Positions 12,379-21,481 of a stretch of 34,501 nucleotides of DNA are shown in pieces. The notes beneath the pieces are model-generated. The model had not been told where the DNA came from. It saw only the letters and a program-made list of their open reading frames with translations, and searched no databases. A program made the translations under genes and the position numbers. The stretch lies in the IMG/VR virus record IMGVR_UViG_3300003690_000031, positions 1 to 34,501 of that record, one strand, 5' to 3'. Source of the DNA: a virus. The first letter of the stretch is position 1; the number at the start of each line of letters is the position of its first letter.

Positions 12379-13845
12379 ATGGCTGCTTCACTAGCTAGTT
12401 TTGCTTCAATTCTTAAGGAATTTTATCTCGGACCTATTCAGGATCAGCTCAATGAGGAAACTCTGGTCTGTGAATTGTTCGAGAAAGCGTCAGTCGATTG
12501 GAATGGTCGACAAGTAATCATTCCGTGTCACGTTGCCCGAAATGCCAATGTTGCATGGGTCGGAGAGGGTGGAAACCTTCCTGGTCCTGCCGTTGGAGTC
12601 GTGGGTTTGCCTGGAGTCCTAGGTGCCTCACAGCAGGGTTACGTTAATTTAACTGTTACCGCAGTTTTCCTCTACGGTCGCTTCATGATTACTGGTCCTG
12701 CTATGGCATCGGCTGGTAAGGGTGGGGCTAACTCTTTTGTGGGTTGGGTCGATGGTGAGATGAATAAGCTCGTCAATGACATTAAAGTTAACTGCAATCG
12801 TTCTGCTGTTTCTGGTGGTCGATGCATTGGCTTCGTTACCCATCTAACTCAGTTGGTGCAACCTGCCGTTACTGTTTGCACCTTTGACGGAGATGTTGCT
12901 AAAGCAGGTGCTCTCGCAGCTCTGGGTCCCGCTGGTACTGTTGCTGGTGGTACTGTTAGGCTTGTCCGAATGGATACCTATCAAGATCTGTCAACTGGTG
13001 GTGGTGGTACTCTAGATGTTACTGGAGCTGGTGTAGGTACAATCACCTTATCAGCATTGGTTGGTGACACACCCAACGTTGGACCTAACTTCCCTGCAGA
13101 TCCTGCAGGAAATCAGATTCCTTCAGCGGTAGTTATTACTGATGCAGCTCAGGCTGCGCTGGTGGTCGCTAATTCTCCAGATCCTGACCAGGAACCCATG
13201 GGTATCTACGGAAACCTAGGTCTTGGTGGTGATGGTGGAAATGGTGGTGCATATGCAGGTGCTGCGTGGTTTGGTCTAGATCGAACTACTGCTGGTGGTG
13301 CTGCTACTGGTGCTCAGGCTCTCCAGTGTGGAGATGGTGATCAGCCATTTGGTACTGGTATACCTGTTAGCAATATTCTGAGCTTTAATAATGCTGATAA
13401 TACTAGGCTTGTTGCTCTGGCTCCTGCTCAGATACAGTCTGTAATGGATCGTATTACTCTTGCTTCGGGGGGTGAACCTGATATACTTTTGGTTAACCCG
13501 CTGCAGCGTACTCAACTGTCAGCCATGGCAGCTGCTGTTAATGTGTTGAATCTTAATCCTGGTGCAGCTAGTACACGGGTTGCCGATCAGGGCTACACGG
13601 GTTATGCCTTTGCAGGAGTGCCTGTAAAGACTTCACGACACGTTGACAACGGCTGTATCATTTTTCTAAGCACAAAGGCTTGGAAGATGACGGAGCTTGA
13701 GTCTGGCAAATTTGCCGATGAGGATGGTGACATTCTATCTAGGGTTGGTATCGCAGATGCTTATGAGGGCTTCTACAAGTGGTACTACAATGTAGTTTGT
13801 ACTAAACCCAATACGAACGGTATACTTACGGGTCTGCCGCTCTAA
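12379..13845 (+). CDS. Major capsid protein, HK97-fold
   Basis: 488 residues with a near-perfect ribosome site AAGGAGG, eight bases before ATG. The N-terminus (FYLGPIQDQLNEETLVCELF; VIIPCHVARNANVAWVGEGG) follows the usual HK97 pattern of an N-arm and E-loop region, and the C-terminal P-domain-like segment holds RTQLSAMAAAV and SGKFADEDGDILSRV. It is longer than the typical 300-400 residues because of a Gly-rich, beta-rich insertion in the middle (about 190-330, for example GGGGTLDVTGAGVG and GGDGGNGGAYAGAA), possibly a surface domain. Base composition is richer in G+C here than in neighbouring genes, as expected for a highly expressed gene. The gene ends at a strong terminator. Confidence 0.93.
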   Translation: MAASLASFASILKEFYLGPIQDQLNEETLVCELFEKASVDWNGRQVIIPCHVARNANVAWVGEGGNLPGPAVGVVGLPGVLGASQQGYVNLTVTAVFLYGRFMITGPAMASAGKGGANSFVGWVDGEMNKLVNDIKVNCNRSAVSGGRCIGFVTHLTQLVQPAVTVCTFDGDVAKAGALAALGPAGTVAGGTVRLVRMDTYQDLSTGGGGTLDVTGAGVGTITLSALVGDTPNVGPNFPADPAGNQIPSAVVITDAAQAALVVANSPDPDQEPMGIYGNLGLGGDGGNGGAYAGAAWFGLDRTTAGGAATGAQALQCGDGDQPFGTGIPVSNILSFNNADNTRLVALAPAQIQSVMDRITLASGGEPDILLVNPLQRTQLSAMAAAVNVLNLNPGAASTRVADQGYTGYAFAGVPVKTSRHVDNGCIIFLSTKAWKMTELESGKFADEDGDILSRVGIADAYEGFYKWYYNVVCTKPNTNGILTGLPL

Positions 13846-13856
13846 GGAGTTAATTA

Positions 13857-13903
13857 GGCTGCAGTTCTTCTTACGGGGGTAGGGGGAGCTGCAGTCTTTT
13901 TAT
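13857..13903 (+). terminator. Strong intrinsic terminator after the capsid gene
   Basis: GGCTGCAG followed by TTCTTCTTAC pairs all the way with GTAGGGGGAG followed by CTGCAGTC, across a GGGG loop. Several G-U pairs are included, giving an 18-bp stem, and TTTTT follows. It would stop most transcripts coming from the terminase-scaffold-capsid operon, so the portal genes need read-through or their own promoter. Confidence 0.85.
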
Positions 13904-13904
13904 T

Positions 13905-14084
13905 ATGTTAGAAGCAATTTTATGTATGTTGTCAATTCTAGGCTCAGTAGTTCTAGGACAGTCAATAGTTTTAATGGTTGTTATAATCAATATTAAGAGG
14001 CATGAACTAAAACAGATCGTTGAGACAGAACACAGTTATATAACCCCCTTACAGGCTGTTATGGAAAATTACCCAGGAGAATAA
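13905..14084 (+). CDS. Small single-helix membrane protein (59 aa)
   Basis: Starts just past the capsid terminator. Residues 2-29 are hydrophobic (EAILCMLSILGSVVLGQSIV and on), followed by a charged helical tail (INIKRHELKQIVETEH). No clear ribosome site is seen, and an internal promoter motif sits inside its coding sequence. It may be a membrane-associated or virion protein; no family recognised. Confidence 0.55.
   Translation: MLEAILCMLSILGSVVLGQSIVLMVVIINIKRHELKQIVETEHSYITPLQAVMENYPGE
13974..13987 (+). promoter_or_regulatory. Extended -10 motif, possible promoter of the portal/tail operon
   Basis: ATGGTTGTTATAAT is identical to 7523-7536, with TGT before TATAAT. No good -35 was seen 16-18 bases upstream. 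It lies inside the 59-residue ORF and 100 bases before the next head gene, directly downstream of the capsid terminator, where a new promoter is needed. Confidence 0.5.
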
Positions 14085-14087
14085 AAG

Positions 14088-14825
14088 ATGGCATTTCGAA
14101 GAGGTACACAGCAGACAGAAATTGGTAAAGCTTTTGCCCCCAGATCAACAGCAGCTGCAGAAATTTGGGGAGAAGGTTATGCAGAGCCTGGTGAATCTGG
14201 TTTGGATCTTATTCTAGGAACAGCTGGTGCAGTTGTTGGTGGAATATATGGTGGTGTTGAAGGAGCAGCAGCAGGTTGGCAAATGGGAGCAGCTACAGGA
14301 GATCTGGTAACAGGATTAGTACCTGGGCATGAGAAGTATGCTAAGACTCCTGGTGAGGCAGCTGGATTAGTTGGTTCATCTGTTGGTCAAATAGCTGAAG
14401 CGACACCTGCAATGTCGGCAGCTGTTAAAAAACCTGCTACGGCGTCTGGTGGACGTACTACTTCACTAGGTACACCAGGATCAGCTGATATTAGTCCAGG
14501 TCAGTTTAAAATGCAGCCAGGACTTACTCCACTAGCACCCGTCAATCCTCTAGGAGCAACACCTCCAACTACAGCTGGAGCACCTGAATTAAGTACTGCT
14601 GCACTGGGTGCAACAACTGAAGAAGAGGAAGGGGATCCTGTACCATATGCATGGGCTGAGCCCCAGCAGCAGCTAGTAGTTGCACAATATTTTCAAAAGC
14701 AAAGAGCAGCTGCACAACAGCGGAATCCCATAGTAGCCCCACGAATTGCAGGACTGGCAGCGGCTCAAGGTGCACCTACACCAACATGGTCAGGTGATCG
14801 CTGGGGTCATTCAGGAAGGGCATAA
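14088..14825 (+). CDS. Gly/Ala-rich virion-type protein (245 aa)
   Basis: Good ribosome site (CAGGAG) before ATG 14088. Residues 37-78 are a Gly-zipper hydrophobic block (LDLILGTAGAVVGGIYGG and VEGAAAGWQMGAATG) like membrane-active or internal virion proteins. The rest is Pro/Ala/Thr-rich and probably flexible. It lies between the capsid and portal genes, so it may be a decoration, head-completion or ejected protein. No enzyme motif was seen. Confidence 0.75.
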   Translation: MAFRRGTQQTEIGKAFAPRSTAAAEIWGEGYAEPGESGLDLILGTAGAVVGGIYGGVEGAAAGWQMGAATGDLVTGLVPGHEKYAKTPGEAAGLVGSSVGQIAEATPAMSAAVKKPATASGGRTTSLGTPGSADISPGQFKMQPGLTPLAPVNPLGATPPTTAGAPELSTAALGATTEEEEGDPVPYAWAEPQQQLVVAQYFQKQRAAAQQRNPIVAPRIAGLAAAQGAPTPTWSGDRWGHSGRA

Positions 14826-14830
14826 AAATA

Positions 14831-16768
14831 ATGGGTAAAAAGAAAACACTAAAATTTCCAACAAACTTTAAAGCTGAGATAGATAAAGCTGATGTTAATA
14901 GATTCAGAGATCGAAGTGTTTGGGATATATCACTTTTATTTTTAGAAGGTCGACAATGGAACTCATTTAGTTCAGAAATTGTACAAAATCGATTAATGAT
15001 GGGTGGGGGTGGAGATTATAAGATTACTGTTAATCTCCTTCTTAATATTTATAGAAATCTTCTTTCTAAATTAGCTACAACTTATCCTGGTATTGTGGTT
15101 AGTCCAGCTTCTCCGAGTACAGATGATATTCTAAAAGCACAAGCGTCAGAGATGGCACTTAAATATTACTGGAACCAGTCTGATTTAAAGAACTTGTTGG
15201 GTAAATCTTTTGAATGGTTGCTTTCTTGTGGAACTGTTGCATATCATTCTTATTACGATCCTGATGAAGATCAAGTAATTACTGAAATAGTAAATCCTTT
15301 TGATCTTATTTTTGAACCATACGTATCTTGTCCAGATGATTCTCAGTGGATTGGTATACGTCGACATGTTGCAAAGCCAGAACTAATTAAATCCTTTCCT
15401 AAATTCGAAGAAACAATCAAAGAAACTTCAGATTCTTATAGTGCCCAAAATAAACCTGGACAGGCTTCTCTGCAGCAATCTCCAGCAGACCGAGTAGAAA
15501 TATTCGAAGTCTACTGGAAAGATGGCAGACACGGCATACTTTTAGGTAGTGAGTATCTGTATAAGGGGGAGAACCAACTTAGTAGGATCCCTATAGAAAT
15601 TCTACGTTATACACAGGTTCCTGGTAAGCTATGGGGAGTAGGTTTGATTGCTCCCCTTATTGATATGCAGTGGCTTTATAATAAGTCTCGTTCTCAGGTT
15701 CTTAAGAATATTGAACTGATGTCTAATCCCAAGTGGCTAATCCCCAAGAGTGCAGGGGTTAACCCTAATGCTATTACTAATAGACCTGGAGAAAAGATAT
15801 ATTATAATGCAGCAGGTGGTGCACCAACTCAAATTGGTGCTTCTCCCTTACCTTCCCACGTCTTTGATAATATTACTAGACTTCAAAGTGAAATGATGGA
15901 TGTTTCAGGAATTCACTCAACTAGTCTTGGTAAACGTGCTGTTGGTATTACTTCAGGTAAAGCCATGCAAACTATGGCAGAACTAGATATGAGTCAGCTG
16001 CAGCAGACACAACTACGTATTGAAGATCGAATAAAGAAAGTTGCAGAGAATGTTCTGGGGCTTATGAAACTTTATTATAATGAATCAAGAATGATTCGAA
16101 TGTTTGATTCATCTGGAAAGATTGTGTTTAGAGAAATTAGCAATATGGATATTACAGATGCTCCTGAAGTTTTTGTTGAAGCCGGTTCTCTATTCCGATC
16201 AGAGTCTCAAGATAGAGATAAGAAGATCTATGATCTGCTTGAGTTGGGACTTATTCCACCAGACGAAGCTATTAAAGAACTTAGTTATAGTACAGGTAAT
16301 AAGTTTGTTATCGATAAGATGGAAAATATGGCTCATGCTCAAGAGCTATTAGAAGCTGCTAGTATTGGCTATGATATTGAAATCTTTAAGACAGATGATC
16401 TAGCTGCCTTTAGTCAAGTCTTTGGAGACTTCATTAGATCTCCAAAGTATTATGAATTGGGAGAAGAGAGACAAGAATATATTAGAGATGTATTTATTGC
16501 AATTGAAAATGCAGGACTATCTGCAGAAGAACTAGGTCAAGCCAATCTTCAAGAAAAAGTCTTCCCGAGACAAACTAATCCTACTGACAAAAATATGGAT
16601 GTTATGGGTGCGGTTATGGGTCAAGGTTCTGGAGGTTCTCAGACCCAACATCTTGCAGAAGCTGCTGGGATGAAAGATATAGAAACTGGATTTGGTGCAG
16701 CAGAGAATCTTTTAGCTAAAAGATCAGAGGCATTGATACAGAATAGGTCACCAGGAGGGGTAGGTTAA
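14831..16768 (+). CDS. Portal protein (645 aa)
   Basis: Length and features match podovirus-type portals. The N-terminal helix (RFRDRSVWDISLLFLEGRQW) is followed by the conserved NLLLNIYRNLLSKLA stretch and a strand with CGTVAYHSYYDPDED. Then come the portal core (VEIFEVYWKDGRHGILLG) and a long stem/crown helix (QTQLRIEDRIKKVAENVL). Portals form the dodecameric vertex through which DNA enters and to which the tail is attached. The stop overlaps the next ATG (TAATG). Placing it after the capsid and not before the scaffold is uncommon. Confidence 0.9.
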   Translation: MGKKKTLKFPTNFKAEIDKADVNRFRDRSVWDISLLFLEGRQWNSFSSEIVQNRLMMGGGGDYKITVNLLLNIYRNLLSKLATTYPGIVVSPASPSTDDILKAQASEMALKYYWNQSDLKNLLGKSFEWLLSCGTVAYHSYYDPDEDQVITEIVNPFDLIFEPYVSCPDDSQWIGIRRHVAKPELIKSFPKFEETIKETSDSYSAQNKPGQASLQQSPADRVEIFEVYWKDGRHGILLGSEYLYKGENQLSRIPIEILRYTQVPGKLWGVGLIAPLIDMQWLYNKSRSQVLKNIELMSNPKWLIPKSAGVNPNAITNRPGEKIYYNAAGGAPTQIGASPLPSHVFDNITRLQSEMMDVSGIHSTSLGKRAVGITSGKAMQTMAELDMSQLQQTQLRIEDRIKKVAENVLGLMKLYYNESRMIRMFDSSGKIVFREISNMDITDAPEVFVEAGSLFRSESQDRDKKIYDLLELGLIPPDEAIKELSYSTGNKFVIDKMENMAHAQELLEAASIGYDIEIFKTDDLAAFSQVFGDFIRSPKYYELGEERQEYIRDVFIAIENAGLSAEELGQANLQEKVFPRQTNPTDKNMDVMGAVMGQGSGGSQTQHLAEAAGMKDIETGFGAAENLLAKRSEALIQNRSPGGVG

Positions 16769-17571
16769 TGACAACTTATGAGATCTCACAAATTTTCAGA
16801 CGATATTGTGATGAACCAGATCAATCCTTTTTATCAGATTCAGAAGTAGCTCTTTATTTAAAAATAGGCTATGCAGAATTCTTACAATTTATTAGTGATG
16901 TTTCTCCATTTTCAGCTCCAGTATCATCTCCAATTTTTCTTAATATGCCTTCAGTGCAGTTTTATAATTTAAGTCAGCAAGATGTCGTTAACACAGGTGT
17001 TGGTACTCCGTCTGTTTTAGGACCAAATCCTAATATTCTGGATCCTGGTGGAGCTACATGGACAGAGCTTCCTCGTATGACTAAACTACTATTAGTAGAA
17101 CAGGTTGATCCTGTTACTAATAATATGATACAGCAATTTGAAATGGTTAATAATATTGAAGCACTAGCAGGTTTTGGAAAGTGCACATGGTTAGGACAAC
17201 AGTTAGTATTTAGTACAGTTATTAATGGTACCATTATGCTAACTTATAATCATGAGCAAACTGTAGGATTACTTTCTGGTGTAGCTGTAGGTGTGCCTCC
17301 AGGCGTTGCACCAGGACAACCTAGCCAAAGTTGGAGCGCAGTTATCCAATCAACTACTGGAGTTCTTCTTAATGATGATATGCAGTCATGGCAAGATATC
17401 ATTGCCTTAATGGCAGCTTCACAATATTTTATAATCGATGCTGCAACTAATGGTCAAATTGTAAGTCACTTGGCAAGAAGAAAAGAAACATTTAAAGATT
17501 ATTTGATTCGACGATCTTGGGGTGCTTCGAATTATGTACATGATAATCACTCACCCATAGGTACCTTTTAA
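16768..17571 (+). CDS. Putative head-tail adaptor protein (267 aa)
   Basis: The N-terminal pattern (YEISQIFRRYCDEPDQSFLS; DSEVALYLKIGYAEFLQFI) is that of podovirus head-tail adaptors, which begin with a helix, a Trp/Phe-Ser-Asp motif and a second helix. The middle is beta-rich and proline-containing (the region of GVAVGVPPGVAPGQPSQ), and the C-terminus is helical with a basic end (RRKETFKDYLIRRSWG). It directly follows the portal and precedes the nozzle gene, in the expected order. Specific family not confirmed. Confidence 0.72.
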   Translation: MTTYEISQIFRRYCDEPDQSFLSDSEVALYLKIGYAEFLQFISDVSPFSAPVSSPIFLNMPSVQFYNLSQQDVVNTGVGTPSVLGPNPNILDPGGATWTELPRMTKLLLVEQVDPVTNNMIQQFEMVNNIEALAGFGKCTWLGQQLVFSTVINGTIMLTYNHEQTVGLLSGVAVGVPPGVAPGQPSQSWSAVIQSTTGVLLNDDMQSWQDIIALMAASQYFIIDAATNGQIVSHLARRKETFKDYLIRRSWGASNYVHDNHSPIGTF

Positions 17572-20500
17572 TGGCTACTAAGGGTACAGAATTGCAAGTA
17601 GTCGGAAGTGGGATTCACAATGCTTCTATAGCTTATCCTACTAAAAATTCGTATGTTCAAAATATGATTTTTGATAATGAATGGGAAACTAGAGCTGGTT
17701 TTGGTGTCTTGGGAGAATGGGATTCTACTCTTTCTAGATTAAACGAGGATCCTGGAGTTTTGTCTAAATTTAATGGATATAAAACTCATCTAGGCTCTCA
17801 TATCATAGAGACTAATTTTGGTCATAAACAGATTATTAGTATTTTCTTTCTAGAAGCATATATTAATCAAGGTATTAACAAAAGAAATCTTGCTGTAGTC
17901 CCACAACCAACCAATAATATTATTGAAAATACTCAGCAGCAATCACCAATATTTGCAGTAAGCATATACGACATTACAACTAATACACGTTGGGAAGAAA
18001 TCTTGCATAGTACGACTGCAGATCTTGTTCCTTTACCAGAGGAACGATCCCTATTAGGTGGTGGTATGCCATATCAACATGGTTATTATGCAAGTAATCG
18101 TGATCGATCTTATCTATCACCCAGGGTTAGTTTTGAAGAAGAACCATCTGATGTCGTACATTTTGTTGAGATTAATGATATTCTATATTTTGGTAGTAAA
18201 GATATTGGGAACCATTATTATAAACCTGCAGCTTTTATAGGTAATCGTTCTAAAGCAATTGATTTTCTTAGATCTAAAGCTGATTGTAAAGGTTATTCAG
18301 AATCATCTATAATTCATTCGTTAAAACTAACACCAGGAAGATTCTCAGCTAGATATGAATATTTAACTTCAGTTGGAACTATTAATGGTTTAGCTCGTTT
18401 AGGTACTCGATTAGTTTATATCGGGGAACGAAGAATATATTTTTCAGATCCAGACAGAACTAGTTCAGTTGTTTCAGGACATACTTTAGATATACCTTCA
18501 GAAAATACTATAACTGGTGTAAATGAAATTAATGGTAATTTACTAATATGGACTAAATCTGAGACATTTTTATATCAGCCTCAAATATCATTTTTTGTTA
18601 ATAACGGTGTGTTAACAAAGATCTCAGAATCGATTGGCTGTCTTAGCCATTCTTCTCATATGATGTTTGAAAATACTGTTATATGGGTAAGTAACATTGG
18701 TGTCCATTCAAATAATGGAGGTTTAAAAGTAGCGACTATATCAGATAATATCAAAGCATTTTTTGAAAACTTTCTTTCTAATCCTGTTTCTCATTTCCAT
18801 TTAAACTCTGGTGTAACTAATTTACCATATGGTGAACAACCCAAATGTCAATATCATCTAGATCCTATAGGGATTACTTTAGCTTATTCTCCTAGATTTG
18901 GTAGTGTTTTTATTAATATACCCAAAGAGCGATGTACTTTAGTTCTAAATAATAATGCTGAATGGTCCATATGGACATATGATTCGATTACTAAAACTGG
19001 TATTATACATCTAACTGATACGAATGTAATTGGTGTACGTCAGTTTATGGATTGCCAACAAATATTAGCATTAGGTAAAGATCTATATTGTGTGGGATTA
19101 GATGAAAGAGAGGCTAATGCAATATCAAATGATGGTATTCAAGTATGGGATCCTTCAGCAGCTGGAGGGTCTGGAGCAATGGTACCTGATGTAGCAGTTC
19201 GTAATCAGAGATTAAGATCGTATTTTATTTGTGAATATGGTCGTGGTGGAGGATGTGATCGTAATATAGATAATGAAGATTATCGTTATGGAATTGGAGA
19301 GTGGGTAGAAATGGATCTCACAGCACAGCTACTTGCTGGAGTCGATCAAACTGCCCTTCACCACGACTGGTTTGATTTTGTTATTGGAAAGCCACAGATT
19401 CAAACACCAGGATTTGTAATCGATGGAGAGGCTATAACTGAAAAAGTAGCTCTGGTGCCTATTCAAATACGTATACCTGCTTCATTGGCAGGACAAATAC
19501 CTGAGAATGCAGCATATCCAGGTGCAGGAGGTTCTCTTTTAAACGAGAATTCTGCTTTTACTAAATGGTTCGATGAAAATATTACTATGTTAGGTTTACA
19601 ATTTCAGTTTGATCGTACCAATTGGAAACCATTTACATCTAGTCCACAAGCAGGATATATCAATGTTATTATGAAGACACCAATGGAAACTATAGGATCT
19701 GGTTGGGGAAGTGCCGATATTGCATGGGCTATGACTGTTCAAAGACAATTAAGATTATATAATTTCAGCTCTGGTGCACCAGATAATAATGGAAATCAAA
19801 TAAGACTTAGTTGGAATATGAATAATGCAGGATTTGATACAGTTGCAGCTCAAGTTAAAGCACCATTTAATACGGTACACTTTCCTCTTATAGCTGAAAC
19901 TTGGGCTAATGTTACCGGTGCTCCATATACAACTCCTGCGTCAGATAATTATTGTCCTATACCAGCATTACCAGATCAGTTATTAACATTGTGTTGGATT
20001 CCTTTTCAGCGTTTAAATCCTACAACAGCTGTATCTTCAATGAATATAAAAAATATGAATGGATGGTTTTATAATGATAAAGATACAGATACGAATCCTG
20101 GAGCAGCAGATCATTATTATCGATCTAGAAATTTCAAATGGGAGTTTAGTTCTATAGCTGATAGTGTTAGTGCACATAAAGAAGATAGAGTAACACAAAG
20201 TGTCGATTGGGCTTATTTGTCTCCTCCAATTGGAATTGATGGTGCTGAACAATCTAAGGCTAGAGGATTATATGCAAATATTTCTTCTCGTGGTTTATCA
20301 AATGATCCTATAGAAAATGGTTGGGAAGATGAACTAATGGGACCTGGTATACACCAACCACAATATCGTTTATTTAACACTGTAGTGGCTGCAGATGGAT
20401 CGGCATGGCAAGGACAAATTGTAGATCATCCAACATATCTTAATGTACAACAGACAGGAATTCCGTTTAATCCTACACTAACTTCAGATCCTACTGCCAT

Positions 20501-20864
20501 TAAGGAGTCTTATAATCAAATTTGGGAACCCCCTACAAAGGGTGAAACTTCAATTCGTACTAGAGTACGAGACTCTGCAGGAGTAATGAATTATAAAGTC
20601 TTTGGAGATCCTGCATGTGAATGGGGGGAAGATAGTGCATTTAATGCCCCTCTTCCTCCCGATGGTACAGTATTAGTCGATGATCCTCAATATGGTGTTA
20701 TTTCAGAATCTAATTCTACTAGAGGACAATGGTTTAACTGGATGTTCTTTGGGCATGTTTTGGATAAAGCCGAAAAACTAATATTAAGTTCAGCTAAAGC
20801 TGTTATACGAAAAGTTTCTGGTCGTAGAAGAACAGGACATACCAGGAGTAAGATGCCAGAATAA
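17571..20864 (+). CDS. Large tail protein, nozzle-like beta-propeller (1097 aa)
   Basis: ATG overlaps the previous stop. The stretch around residues 270-330 (RLGTRLVYIGERRIYFSDPD ... GVNEINGNLLIWTKSE) matches the pattern of the podovirus nozzle proteins (T7 gp12 or P22 gp10 type). These seal the tail and form a beta-propeller with the motif R-L-x-x-x-G-x-R-x-I-x-F-S. At 1097 residues it is longer than T7 gp12 (about 790) and carries a long C-terminal extension of beta-rich, Asp/Trp-rich sequence of unknown role. It stands right after the adaptor. The extension may contact the receptor-binding proteins encoded downstream. Confidence 0.75.
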   Translation: MATKGTELQVVGSGIHNASIAYPTKNSYVQNMIFDNEWETRAGFGVLGEWDSTLSRLNEDPGVLSKFNGYKTHLGSHIIETNFGHKQIISIFFLEAYINQGINKRNLAVVPQPTNNIIENTQQQSPIFAVSIYDITTNTRWEEILHSTTADLVPLPEERSLLGGGMPYQHGYYASNRDRSYLSPRVSFEEEPSDVVHFVEINDILYFGSKDIGNHYYKPAAFIGNRSKAIDFLRSKADCKGYSESSIIHSLKLTPGRFSARYEYLTSVGTINGLARLGTRLVYIGERRIYFSDPDRTSSVVSGHTLDIPSENTITGVNEINGNLLIWTKSETFLYQPQISFFVNNGVLTKISESIGCLSHSSHMMFENTVIWVSNIGVHSNNGGLKVATISDNIKAFFENFLSNPVSHFHLNSGVTNLPYGEQPKCQYHLDPIGITLAYSPRFGSVFINIPKERCTLVLNNNAEWSIWTYDSITKTGIIHLTDTNVIGVRQFMDCQQILALGKDLYCVGLDEREANAISNDGIQVWDPSAAGGSGAMVPDVAVRNQRLRSYFICEYGRGGGCDRNIDNEDYRYGIGEWVEMDLTAQLLAGVDQTALHHDWFDFVIGKPQIQTPGFVIDGEAITEKVALVPIQIRIPASLAGQIPENAAYPGAGGSLLNENSAFTKWFDENITMLGLQFQFDRTNWKPFTSSPQAGYINVIMKTPMETIGSGWGSADIAWAMTVQRQLRLYNFSSGAPDNNGNQIRLSWNMNNAGFDTVAAQVKAPFNTVHFPLIAETWANVTGAPYTTPASDNYCPIPALPDQLLTLCWIPFQRLNPTTAVSSMNIKNMNGWFYNDKDTDTNPGAADHYYRSRNFKWEFSSIADSVSAHKEDRVTQSVDWAYLSPPIGIDGAEQSKARGLYANISSRGLSNDPIENGWEDELMGPGIHQPQYRLFNTVVAADGSAWQGQIVDHPTYLNVQQTGIPFNPTLTSDPTAIKESYNQIWEPPTKGETSIRTRVRDSAGVMNYKVFGDPACEWGEDSAFNAPLPPDGTVLVDDPQYGVISESNSTRGQWFNWMFFGHVLDKAEKLILSSAKAVIRKVSGRRRTGHTRSKMPE

Positions 20865-21481
20865 TGAAAAAATCTAATGAATTACTAAATACTCCCCAAA
20901 CTCCTCAAGAATTACACGATCAGCGTACTAGAACTAATGATGCAGTTGAACAGATATTAGGTAATAAGATATATACCAAGATAGATGATCTTAGAGATAA
21001 TATCCTTGCAAGTTCAGATAACCCCTATCAGTTAGGGAGAGGACGACATGCAGGAATTCGTCATGTAACTGATGGAGATGTATATATCGGTACTGCTGGT
21101 ACCATTATCGATCCTTCTATTATATCTAGTAACGTTCTTATTACACCTAATATCATTAGTCAAAGAATAGGATCGTTATATGTAAAAGCTAATTCCAGCT
21201 ATTCTAATATGCGTTTTACTGGAGTAGTAACAATAGGATCTCTTAGCAATCTCACCACAACACCAGTATCAGGTATTTTTACTAATTGTGTTTTTGATGG
21301 ACCTGTACAGGTCCAAGGTTTCGGAATTTTTATGGGATGCCGTTTTAATTATGGTGCAGGATATGGTCCCCTTGTAAGGCTTGGAGTAGCAGGTAATGTA
21401 TATATAATGGGTTGTTTAAATACAAGTGGGCAAGTTGTAGTGGCAGTTCCCGTAGCTAACATATTTGGACTAGTAACATAA
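20864..21481 (+). CDS. Beta-rich tail protein (205 aa)
   Basis: ATG overlaps the previous stop. The helical N-terminal part (PQELHDQRTRTNDAVEQIL) is followed by regular short strands (VYIGTAGTIID, GSLYVKANSSYSNMRFTGVV, GIFTNCVFDGPVQVQG). These resemble a right-handed beta helix, a fold common in tail fibres and spikes. It is probably a small fibre or adaptor in the tail assembly. No specific family. Confidence 0.68.
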   Translation: MKKSNELLNTPQTPQELHDQRTRTNDAVEQILGNKIYTKIDDLRDNILASSDNPYQLGRGRHAGIRHVTDGDVYIGTAGTIIDPSIISSNVLITPNIISQRIGSLYVKANSSYSNMRFTGVVTIGSLSNLTTTPVSGIFTNCVFDGPVQVQGFGIFMGCRFNYGAGYGPLVRLGVAGNVYIMGCLNTSGQVVVAVPVANIFGLVT

